A DNA stretch of 45,205 nt, from the NCBI RefSeq assembly GCF_963678635.1, contig NW_026971158.1, positions 1 to 45,205 on the forward strand, in the 5' to 3' direction. The notes under the pieces were generated by a model that worked only from the letters and a program-made list of their open reading frames with translations, was not told where the DNA came from and made no database searches. The position numbers and the translations under genes were made by a program. Within the stretch, counting starts at the first letter, position 1. Each line of letters begins with the position of its first letter. Positions 11,400 to 20,872 of this stretch are shown here, one piece after another. This DNA comes from Symsagittifera roscoffensis (taxonomy: Eukaryota > Xenacoelomorpha > Acoela > Convolutidae).

Positions 11400-11975
11400 T
11401 CCTCAAGAGAAGCGCTTCATAAGTTTTTTTTGTCCAGAAACTAGAACCCTTACTTAATTTTGGCCTAATTGGCTTGCTTCTGCTCTAGTCTTTCATGAAA
11501 CTCGGTCTTCTTGCTGAGGCCATTAGCATTTTGTTGTTTGTCACCCATCCTGTGCTCGATTATCATATGGTAGCCTACCAACCTGAATATCCATCGACCA
11601 ATTTAGTTCTGGTCCATCGAGTACGTCTTCAACCAGTATAACGCTCTGTTGTCCACGCATAACTGAACAGGAGCGATCCCCAAGTATGCGCGGACGTGAC
11701 TACTATGAACATTTCTGTGTTCGGTGCACCATTTTTAGTTTAAGCGTCGCTCAGTATTTTACTGCCATAAGCAATGGGACGGAGAACTGTTCTCCCATTC
11801 CATATTGCACCTGATGTGTTATTGCTGAGATGACTACTACTCAATCATCAGTATTGAGAACGTACATGCCCTTTTCATTGGACTTGACTATTATTGGTGC
11901 CTCGCACAGTTACCGCTTTATATTCTCGAAAGGTGCTTGAGCTTTTGCGTTCCCTTCTAACTTTTTTTCTTTATT
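11400..11975 (-). pseudogene. RNase H domain of relic A
   Basis: In chained frames, the minus strand gives a GMYVLNTDD segment, a piece matching LRPIAYGSKILSD in the next frame, then VDNRALYWLKTYSMDQN, and RWIFRLVGYHMIIEHRMGDK followed by NANGLSKK. These are the conserved blocks of Ty3/gypsy RNase H (the family pattern ends in a version of IEHRPGKxNxxADxLSR). RNase H removes RNA from the RNA/DNA hybrid during reverse transcription. At least three frame changes and several stops break it, so it is a relic. It follows the RT domain on the same strand. Confidence 0.75.
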
Positions 11976-11996
11976 TCGCATCAATTGCTGCGTGGT

Positions 11997-12760
11997 TCAC
12001 ACCTTGTCTACGTTTCGTTTTATGAACTCACGGTAGTGATTAGACAAGCCCATGAAGCTCATGAGCTGTGTGCCCGTTATGGGGGCTTTCAATGTCAACA
12101 CGGTCTCCACTGCTTCCGGATCCGGCCTCACGCCATGCACAATTCTCCCCAGATACTTGATTGAAAAATTAAGGATTTCACATTTCGACGTTTTGCATTT
12201 CAGGTCCGCTCTTTTGATGCAATCGAAGACCTCATCGAGTGTGACGATGTGGTCTGCCAAGGTGGTTGTGGCTATGACCACGTCATCCACGTAGCATATC
12301 ACAAGATCCCCGTACTTCTTCATTACCCTGGTCAACGCCTGAACCATCAGTCTTTGAAAGGTCAACGTGGCGTTGCACAAGCCAAAATGCATCCTCCTCT
12401 AATTGTAAAACCCCAATTCACATCCGAATCCAGTCTTTTCTCTGTCCTCCTTTCGTAGAAAAACCTGCCAGAAGGTAAAACCCAGATCCAGTGTAGTGAA
12501 GAACTTGGCGTCGCCAAAAATCGAGAGGCTCTCATCTATCAGTGGTATCGGGTAGGCATCTTTGTTTGTCACTGCGTTCAGGTAGCGAAAGTCGGAACAG
12601 GACCTACGCTGCCTACTTTCGTTTTTTCATGACTAGCCCACATGCGCAAGGTGACAGCGAGAGTTCTATCATGTCGTATTCAAGTAACATTACTATTTCC
12701 GCTCTCTACGTTTCCGATTTATGAGGTGTCATGAAGCAAGCCTAAGGGGATTGGTGCCTC
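11997..12760 (-). pseudogene. Reverse transcriptase domain of relic A
   Basis: The longest intact piece (12392-11997, 131 codons) carries FGLCNATLTFQRLM, then VICYVDDVVIA with the catalytic YVDD at 12282-12293, the KCKTSKCEILNFSIKYLGRIV block and the thumb-side PITGTQLMSFMGLSNHYREFI. Upstream, in another frame, are RFRYLNAVTNKDAYPIPLID and FGDAKFFTTLDLGFTFWQV, the first palm motifs, preceded by LSPCACGLVMKK. This is the full order of a Ty3/gypsy RT palm, which copies element RNA into DNA. A frameshift near 12.62 kb and a stop just before the FGLCN block make it non-functional, but the catalytic aspartates remain. Confidence 0.9.
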
Positions 12761-12805
12761 GTTCTAACTCGATATCATGTTCGACAAAATTGCAACAACC
12801 GATAT

Positions 12806-13228
12806 CTATCTTAACTTTTGAAAAAAAAAATCATCCACGTTCCGATGTAGTACTGCACTTAATGAAACAAAATCTCCCACACCTATTTTACCTCTCAAGC
12901 GTTCTAATTCCGGAAAAGTCGACAAGCCGTCATCCTTTTTGGAATTTATTGAAAAAATATTATTAAAACATTTCAATTCATTAATCCTTTTAAAAATCAA
13001 ATCTTTATTGGCATTACTTCGACAGTCTTTCACATGATGTGTCTTCAAGTTTGGTGTTTCTTCATAGTCCATCCTTATTGGTAGAGCATAGCCAAGCTTC
13101 TTCCATTGCTGGATTGAAAGCTTGGTGTCCAGTGTATACAACAATACACTCACAAACAGTCCGTTTTGTGATACTGAAAAGCTCCCGCCTAAAATCACTG
13201 AGCTTTGACTGTTTGGGTTGGGTACCAA
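12806..13228 (-). pseudogene. Protease-RT linker of relic A
   Basis: An open run of 140 codons between protease and RT. It includes NPNSQSSVILGGSFSV, LDTKLSIQQWKKLGYALPI, HHVKDCRSNANKDLIF and a C-terminal LERLRGKIGVGDF. It is basic and has no recognised domain. A corresponding segment with a similar start (KDPSQSSVDG) occurs in relic D near 40.47 kb, which supports its being part of the pol polyprotein rather than chance. It ends just upstream of the RT motifs. Plus-strand frames here are shadows. Confidence 0.55.
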
Positions 13229-13321
13229 GTAAACCTGTTCACTATAGCTTAATGAGTTTCATTTTTTTAATCCGTAGAATCGCAAGTACTCCCTTGCCAG
13301 GCTGTATTTTTATTTTACTGT

Positions 13322-14086
13322 CTAAAAAATTGGCAACTTATTTTTATCAGTTATTATTTTGCTTAGCAACTGCTTAACATAATTCCTGCCCGGGTTCCTA
13401 ATCCTTATTAGTCCATTGTTCAGGTCGATCATCACATCAAAATTCCTGACAAAGTCGCGCACCAAAATGAATTGATCTGAACCGTACAATTTCTCTACTA
13501 CCAGGAAAATCATCCAATGGTCCAAGCCTTCCATGTGAATGACTGTGTTCTCCCAGCTACGTAGATCGCCCCGCGGTTGGCTGTTGACAATCTTAAATTC
13601 GTCGGAATTAAAACTTCCCTGGTGAAGCCCATCCTTTCTCAAGTTTTTACTGCCATTACACTAACCACTGATCATGTATCTAGAAATCCTTTTACTCTGG
13701 TTATCTTTTCATTAATGTCTAGCAGTTGTGCATTCACATCTGCCTCGTATCCAATCTACACTGCATCTTACTCTATCATCGATTCATGATCGATTCTACA
13801 GACTTTAAGTTCTTCCTGACCCAAATTTATCTGTTTTTTTTCTGTCTCTTTTTGTGATGTTGGTCTTAGTGTAAATGCTGATCCCGTCCACGTTCAACAT
13901 CACTTGGTATGATCCATAGACTTCCACGTAGAGCCCGTGAAGGTTCTTTATTCGAGTGTCACCCGTTCTAAACATCGCTCGTACAGCCCTCGATTCACTG
14001 CGTGGCTCTACCTGTCTCAAATAATCCCCATATAAGTCCAACGCTGAAGGTTCACTTAGGATTCTGACCACCTGATGTCCCGCCAT
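13322..14086 (-). pseudogene. Retropepsin-type protease of relic A, active site broken
   Basis: Frame 14086-13805 forms the lead-in (SALDLYGDYLRQVEPRS, later LNVDGISIYTKTN). The next piece reads IGYEADVNAQLLDINEKI, then FLDT-stop-SVVSVMAV. The glycine of the DTG catalytic triad is replaced by TGA (13672-13674), a single-base change from GGA. The C-terminal half is open at 13642-13322 and includes FILVRDFVRNFDVMIDLNNG, the LGxDFLxxFxVxID-type block of retroviral proteases. This enzyme would cut the gag-pol polyprotein. The same C-terminal block recurs in relic B (35.1 kb) and relic D (40.6 kb). Confidence 0.8.
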
Positions 14087-14255
14087 TCAGATTATTGACT
14101 GTATTTTGTTTCCTTGTGGTACCATCCCGAATTTCTGGCCGGCGGTTACAATCAGTTTCATGCTCAAGTTTCATCTTCCACCTCCGATGCTTCAAAAACG
14201 TTTAGCTTATCTTCTTGAGTTTTCTTATTTTCTAATTCGACCTTGACGTTCCGTT

Positions 14256-14930
14256 CTATCCCCTTGTGACCAGTTCTTGTTGGGCTCTGTTCAAGTCATC
14301 TCTCGCTGCTGCAATATAGTCGATCTTAAAATCGTCTACTGCGGTTCCAGCTTTGGGTTCACACGTTTCTTCTATAACCGTCTCCATTTTCTTCGTAGCC
14401 AGCTCTTGCGGTTTCTCTTTCCTGTGGGCCTCCGATTCACCTATCAGACGAGCCTTGCTGGTTTTCACAACCGATAAAGCTTCCTCATACCTTGGATGAT
14501 TGATGTCTGCCTTAGCATCCCAAAATTATTGAAATCTGATTTAAAATTACCCTCCAAGTTACAGAAGTTTCACCTGGGGCCGAACTTTGCCATCACCTGT
14601 CTCATGAAATCTTCATGATCGACTTCATACGCATCTTCATCCTCGAGGCTAAGGCCTATCGCCTTCATAAATTCTTTGTAGGTTGGGCATATTAATACAT
14701 CATGGTCCGTCGAACTGCAGTTCGCACACGAGCTTCTCTGGTCCCTGTCGTCCCTAGGTTTGTACCAGTTTTTACATTGGTCCATAGCATGTCCATTGTT
14801 AAAATTACCGTAGTTGTTTTTGTAATAGCTAGATTTTATAGGAGGCTTTAGTAGCAGGTTCTCCCTGGATTTGAGTCTCAATTCCTCTGGTGTAGGCTCA
14901 TTGGTTAAAAGTGATGCGTACTGCGTTGCC
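14256..14930 (-). pseudogene. Gag nucleocapsid part of relic A, CCHC zinc knuckle
   Basis: Frame 14881-14570 contains CANCSSTDHDVLIC (14687-14728), an exact C-X2-C-X4-H-X4-C zinc knuckle that binds element RNA during packaging. It is preceded by a TPEELRLKSR-like stretch and a basic, Asn/Tyr-rich segment. Just downstream a second knuckle is degenerate (NFCNLEGNFKSDF, first Cys beside the break, last Cys and His lost). The last piece (14468-14256) is a charged stretch, ARDDLNRAQQELV, likely helical, before protease. A frameshift near 14.57 kb separates the two parts. Confidence 0.75.
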
Positions 14931-17092
14931 TACATTGACCGGAGCTCATCGATCTTCACACCATCTTTGAAATTTGAGGCTACTGCTAGGTTCATTCTGC
15001 TGTTTGACTTTTCATGTTGACTACGCCTTCTAAGAATTTCAAGTCAACTATGAACCTGTCTATTGTTTTGTCTTCAAGTTGCCTCGGTTTCTCGGAATAT
15101 TGGTGTTCTTGTACTTTGAGTCAAAACTATTCAACACGTTTTCAAAGATCTTCTCAGCTGTGCCCCGTTAATATTGCTTTTTGGCCATCACGCAATTTAT
15201 GGCTGTCTCTTACAGGTTGCTGGTAAGCGCACTGCATTCTTGTCTTTCTGTTAAGTTTTCTTCCTCAAAAAGCAGCCGCATGATCTACATCCAGGTATCT
15301 ACACAGCCGTCGAATTCGTCTTCATAGGATCTGGTTTTCTTACTCCTCTGGACTTCACGCTGCTGTCACTGGTCCTAGAAAATCTCGGCAGGAAAGTCTC
15401 CAAGGACGTTTTCAGAGGTTCTAACGCTGTAGCCATTGCCGTTGCATCACGTGAATTCCCCGATTCAGCGCTGTTACCCCCCGATAGAGGCTCCAGAACT
15501 TCCCTCCTGTTCGAGTCACTAGGTTGACTTCTTCCTTGATTCGCATGACTTCAATATGTATCATCACAAACACCAGTCGCATTTGCGTCTCGCGACGGCC
15601 GTTCGTCTGAGCTCGGTCTGTTGCCAGTAGAACCTCCTCTGATATTCTCTGGGCTCCTCGGCCTAATAAACCCGGTGACATGACCTGCCTCTTCAGGTTG
15701 ACTGCATCTTCCTCGCGTGGGTCCTTACGTCCTTCTCCTGCTAGGATGTTCGTTGAAGTTCACTCTCGGCTCCCTGTTGAGCTCTAATGAGTTTTCTCCT
15801 CTATTTTTGATCCACTCCTGTCTAAACAGAAGCCCATCCAACCTATCCATAGTAACCTGAGTGAGCCTCTCCATCATCGTGTCTATTCTCGTGTCAAGAG
15901 TCCAAATACTCTGCTCTTGCTGACTTCGTAATTTCTCCATGACATCTTTCAGTCGTGTCTCTCCTTGCTCTGCTTCCCGCGTCATTCGCGACCAGATTTT
16001 GGCCAAGTATTCATCCGCTGGTTCCTTTAAGCATTTTTCGCTTTTGCTGACTTCTTGTCTGGAGCGGTCAGTCTCTTCCAGCAGGCCTGCTCTCTCAACG
16101 AGAACTGATCTCTATAGTTCTCAAGGACGTATGTTGCTTTTTTCATCTATGACTTCCACTATCCCGGTCAAGGCCTCTTTGATTAAAGCCCCGTTGTCCA
16201 CTAATGGCGTCACCAGGCAGTTTAGTGCTGGTAGGGACTCGAGTTTTAAATCTTTATCTCAATTTTTCTTCACAATCTGCGACCTGTTCCGCTAGTGGGT
16301 AACGTGGCCCTGTATTCCTGTTCTTTCCAGGTTACATTTCCAAATTTGTCATGGTCTCAAACTCTTTTGACTGCTGTTTCGTATTTATGGTTTTTTTGTC
16401 CTGACCACAACAAATTGATCAGATAGCCAGTCTCCCTGGTGGTGGATGCTTCAAATTCATTGGTCGAACTCTTGAGGCTTAGTTGAGAGAAGAAGTCTTC
16501 TACTTCGTCATTGTCCTCCTCCTCTTCCTGGGTTTCTACTACACTACCTGTAACGGGTCCCATAGTAAATACGAAGACGTTTCCCAAAGTCTTCTTCACT
16601 CGTTCTGAAAACGAGGAGGACGTTGCCGTTTTCTCTGTTAACCTATGCATCATGGTATTATCAGTGGGTGATCGTACTGTTACTGCACTTTCGGTCGAGG
16701 TGTCGGACAATTCCTACATCTCCACTCAATCTAGAGTCCCGGTGGAAGCTGCGAAATCGTGGCCTTGTTGTCCTGGAGTAGATTCACTTGTCAACATTCT
16801 GTTCCCATCCCCTTTCGTTCCACGTCCCGGTCAATTCTCCTTCAGTGCAGGGTTTGGATGGATCTCTACTTTTAACATTGCCTTCTGGTTCTCCGAGGAC
16901 TTTCAACTTCTTGTGTCAACCATTCACCCTGAAACTTTCTTCTCTTTGTCGGTCAGCGTCCATGAGATCCTTTCCACTAAAGGGTCGCTCATTGATTCTC
17001 TTTGTTTCTTGTCTAGGCTCATTTTCGATATATCACTTCTTGTTGCTCACACATTCAATTTGATAATTGATAATATTAACACAACACAATAA
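14930..17092 (-). pseudogene. Gag matrix/capsid part of relic A
   Basis: Several minus-strand frames form one decayed gag: 16710-16357 (acidic EEEEDNDEVEDFF), a Gln/Arg-rich helical piece at 16006-15725 (LDTRIDTMMERLTQVTMDRL), 15681-15421, and a capsid-like block near 15.3 kb (EFDGCVDTWMQIMRLLFEEE followed by ENLTERQECS) in other frames. The capsid block resembles the Ty3/gypsy gag pattern ending in a DxTIDxFIxDLxxL motif, which is present near 15.05 kb. Stops and frameshifts are frequent. The 193-codon plus-strand frame at 16511-17092 is a shadow. The 5' end of gag is not defined. Confidence 0.6.
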
Positions 17093-17099
17093 ACCTAAA

Positions 17100-17800
17100 A
17101 AGTTTCACTTAAGTTGTGACCGCGAATCCTTCTAGATTATCACAGTACGGCGTGTATACAATTAATTCTAAGCAACTGCTTATTGGTTATTGAATATAAA
17201 GCCAGCACAGTCTGATGATATCAATATATCTAACACATAGTGTACTCACTACCCAATCGAGAACAATTTTTGCGGATATAAAACCAAAAACGAAGAAAAC
17301 TCAAGAAAATTTCCAAATAATGCATGTGTATTGCAATTGGTCTGTCGCAATTCAACAGTCGAATTTGTTTCTCAAGAAAATGTTTTCATTGTTTTTTGCT
17401 AGACTAAACAGTTTAAACTTGAAGGCAGTATTTATCTCAAGTGGACGACCTCTGCACCCACCGATACCTGTGTTTCCTACCTGCGTTCAGATTGCCTGAG
17501 CTACACCTGCTAAAATCATCAAGCGAACTGCTTTTCCAAAAATTAGATCGAAATTTAATCTATACAAATCAGTGTCGAATTCTGTTTTTAGTAAGATTTA
17601 GAGTCTTTAATCTCCGGGATAAGACCTGTTTTGTTCCACTATGGTCTTTTCAAAACTTTATTTAAAGGCAAAATACCAGTGAAGTCACTGGTTTCCAGCC
17701 TGATTCCTAATATCCAGATAATTTTCACTAAATGATTCCTTTCGTCTACGTACGTTTTAGGATCCCTACAACCACGTTCGTTATATATGAGAAAAAAAGA
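17100..17800. other. Stretch upstream of relic A without a clear feature
   Basis: About 700 bases between the gag end of relic A and the minisatellite. A 5' terminal repeat would be expected here, but I could find no matching copy at the other end. Plus-strand frames (17215-17665) show no recognisable protein. No promoter element could be supported. Confidence 0.4.
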
Positions 17801-17806
17801 ATTTCT

Positions 17807-18199
17807 GGGACCCTTCCGGATTGACACAAAAAACACCTCCAGATTGACAAAAATAGGACTCCTTCGGATTGGCAAAAATAGGACCTCTACGGATTGGCAT
17901 AAATAGGAACAATCCGAATTGGGACCCCTCCAGTTTGGCAAAAAAGGACCCTTCCGGATGGGCAGAAAGAGGAGCCTTCGTGAATGGCAAAAATGGGACC
18001 CTTCCGGATTGGCAAACATAGGACCCTTCCCGATTGGCAAAAGTAGGACCCACCGTGTTGGGACCCACGGGATAGTAAAATAGGACCCTTCCGGATTGGC
18101 AAAATTGGGACCCTTCTGGATTGGCAAAATGGAACCATTCCGGATTGCAAAATTAGGAACCCTCCGATTTGGGACCCATCCGGGATGGTATAAATAAAA
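17807..18199 (+). repeat. Minisatellite, about 25-bp unit, 17 units
   Basis: About 17 head-to-tail units fit the consensus GGACCCTTCCGGATTGGCAA followed by AAATA. Most units are 22-26 bases; three short units of 15-16 bases (near 17907, 18046 and 18162) lack the GCAAAAATA tail and are spaced five or six units apart. The three overlapping minus-strand frames across it (17639-18213) translate a Gly/Pro/Ser/Arg periodic sequence and are a product of the repeat, since 25 bases shifts frame each unit. Confidence 0.9.
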
Positions 18200-19720
18200 A
18201 TCACACTCAACACCCTTCTGGAGAGAATCTCCGAGCCTTTTATGCTAAATAAACTACCTAGGAAGGATATATTTTGGCCATAGAACTTTCCGTATTGAAG
18301 CTAAGCTGCTTTTTTGACAATACTCCGTAACTGTGAAGAATATTTTAACTATCCTAGTTTTGACTCGACTATCTTTCCCTGTGTTCCTCTGACCTTTATT
18401 TCGTCTAGAACGACGTAAAATTTTGTTAATTCATCCATACTACCGTTTGGTATGGGTATAAGGGATTTCTAAAAACTTTTTTTACCAAGTCTGAAGGGTC
18501 TACGTTCTCAAATTGGTTATTTTGCTAAAAAATTTTCAAAAAATTTCCTAAGTTAGAATCAAACTTATATTTTCCGACTATTTTTTTTCGCAATTCTTGT
18601 CTCATTGACCGAAAAGTTATTGATCCGAGCTCAGAAGGCCTATGCTCTAAAAAAACCGGTCAAAAATTGTCAAACACAACGCTATTTGGACCCTTCCGGG
18701 TTGATGAACACACTAAATCACACACGATAATATCGATTTCAATGGGGCCCGGAAGGTTATTGGCAAACTGTTTTCAAAACCTTTGGATTCACTAGTGAAA
18801 TTTGTCCAAACAACAATTTTTATTGCTCTAACGCAAAAATTTTGAAAAATATCTGCAAGAAATATTTTCTGGGACGCTTCTTGAAAGATTATTCGAAAAT
18901 TCCCACATTGTTTTGAAGCCCTAAAAATATTTCAGGAAAAACCAATGTTCCAGCTCAACTGCTCAGCTCAAAGAAAATATAAGAATTGATCCAAGAAATT
19001 GAAGGATGACTATGAAGGCTGAATTCCTTCAATTTGTAGTTGCACCTTGCTTCAAGACTTTGTTCTTTTTTTGCAGTGAAGCGTCGAATCTGAATGTAGG
19101 ATGGTTTGTTCACACTCTACTCATTGGTTGTGACACACACTGTTCTCTTCATGTATGATGCTATGTCAAACACCGCATGACAGTTCGCAAGTTCCAGCTC
19201 CATGGTTGAGTCTTAGTCAGAAGAGGGTTCCATTAGAGGAATGAGTCCAAGGTTTTCAGCATTTCCTTTCTCCTTCTTTTGTACCAAGATGGATATGGTG
19301 GGAATTTTACGATTTGTCCCGATTCATTTCTCCTTAGCAATTGGAAGCAAGATTCAAAGTAAGAAAAGCAAGAAAACCTCCCAATTCTATTTTGATTATT
19401 AGCAAACGCATAACAGTTGTGTAGAATAATTTTTCGAGAAAACTTTTTTGATTTGAGACTCAGAACCAACTGACCAATAGTAAATTTTTCAAAAGTTTGA
19501 TATTTGTTTTCGTCTAGAAATTTGGAAAAGTAGATGACTCAATGTACATTTCAAATAAAATTTTATTACCCTAAATGAAAGAGTGAGTTGGTGATGATCC
19601 AAACATGGGCATTGTGTAGGTGCAGGATTTACTATAAAAGCAATTCAAAATAGCTAAAATTCGTTTTCAACAAAGAATTGGTGATGATATCTGCTATGTA
19701 TAAAACTCATCCCATTTTTT
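18200..19720. other. AT-rich stretch with one extra copy of the minisatellite core
   Basis: No gene is supportable. A single copy of GACCCTTCCGGGTTG sits at 18689-18703 and a related inverted-looking GGGGCCCGGAAGGTTATTGG near 18739. The minus frame at 19233-19469 has no recognised domain. The stretch ends where the left direct repeat of element C begins. Confidence 0.4.
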
Positions 19721-19729
19721 TAAGATTGC

Positions 19730-20850
19730 AATGCAAAATCACTTGAAATTCATGAAGCTAAAATTTGTTTAAATGCATTTTAGGCTCTTCCCGAGACCCT
19801 TCCAGATGCTGATTTTTTTTCTCTAATGGTAGTGAAATCCTCCTGATACCCCTCTGGATCCTCGGGAAATGCTCGGTAAATGCTCAGTCCCAATAGTTAC
19901 AATGCGAACAGTCTCGATGGTAATTTCAATGTAGTTTTCACGTTTTTTTTCACTATCGAGAATCAATAATGCTGTTTTCTATTAAAAATTTGTCTCTACT
20001 GATTTTCGTGGTTTTCAGTGTTCGCAAAATTTCAAGGTCGTGACTTGTCTTTCTTTTCAAGCCTATCTGTCTTTGAAAATTACGTCTTCTCTGTGTCAGC
20101 GAATCTTGTTTACAATTTTTCTCACAATTTCAGTTACTACTAAATTTCAATTTTGTGACGAGTCTTTATTTCAGAACGAACTTTAAACGACTCGGAAAGA
20201 ACAATAAAAAATTGATGATGCCATGCATTTTGGAGCAATTCTGGGCGAATGGCGCAAACTTTGAGGGTATGATTCAACACCTTTATGTAAAACATCTTTT
20301 CCGACTTTTAGTGCCATTAACTCGATTTCAAACTTCTTCTCCTTTAAAAGTTTAAAAAATGTTGGGACGCAGAACAGTCTTGCCAACCAACAAACTAAAA
20401 TTATCCTGCTATCCTCCTATTGGTCCAGAGTAGAAACTTAGTGGTTAAAGGTAACAATGAATTTGTATCCTTCTTCAAGAGCTTACCAAAGCCCATCATA
20501 TCACCACAAAGTGATCAGTCATCTTACTTAATGTTTTTTTTTTCATTCAGTTGCAATTACCAATTTAGTTGCTAGATTTCTCATTTAATTCTTTTGGTCT
20601 CCATGGTCTCCAAGTTCTTCTTATTCTTTTCTTTTCCTTGTTGTATCTTGTTTTTCTGCTTTCTATCATTGCTCCATCTATTCCTTCTGCAATTTTGAAT
20701 TCGCACTCTCAGTTTCAGTGTGTTGCATCATGTTGATGGCAAACTTGGCGCTGTTGGATGCAGTGCCCCAATACCTCTGCTCTTCAACCCTTTGTTTACA
20801 ACAAGGTCTAGGGTCTACACTAGTCTCCATATTCGGGCAGAAGCTGTTGT
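19730..20850 (-). repeat. Left direct repeat (3' LTR-like) of element C
   Basis: It shares ordered blocks with 24290-25545: AAGCTAAAATTTGTTTAAAT, CCCGAGACCCTTCC, a block near 20357 reading TTGGGACGCAGAACAGTC then TTGCCAACCAACAAACTAAA, and a final CTGTTTACAACAAGGT-type stretch through GGCAGAAGCTGTTG (20837-20850). On the minus strand the repeat begins with an ACAGCTTCTGCC block. It is about 1.12 kb, shorter than the other copy. Confidence 0.7.
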
Positions 20851-20872
20851 GGAGGCAAAATGTCACATTTCT

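Larger units (their letters stand above)
10951..17092 (-). mobile_element. Relic A: decayed Ty3/gypsy-type LTR retrotransposon
   Basis: Read right to left the order is gag (17.09-14.2 kb), protease (14.1-13.3), linker (13.2-12.8), reverse transcriptase (12.76-12.0), RNase H (11.97-11.4), and then a second protease N-terminus (11.35-10.95). Gag-PR-RT-RH order and the RT motif spelling (FGLCNATLTFQ, YVDD) place it with Ty3/gypsy elements. Every domain is split by stops or frameshifts, so it is not functional. No integrase, primer-binding site, polypurine tract or terminal repeats were identified by eye. Plus-strand frames in this interval are shadows; the coding strand is purine-rich, which makes the opposite strand open. 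Confidence 0.85.

Noticed and set aside
16511-17092. Plus-strand frame of 193 codons, the longest in the window
   Set aside because: It is antisense to the gag region of relic A. Its Ser/Phe/Leu-rich composition is the complement of acidic, purine-rich gag coding sequence.
17807-18199. Possible CRISPR array
   Set aside because: Units are directly adjacent with no unique spacers, units are diverged, and the genome is eukaryotic.
17639-18213. Overlapping minus frames with a Gly-Pro-Ser periodic protein
   Set aside because: They only translate the 25-bp minisatellite in three frames; periodic residues follow from the repeat.
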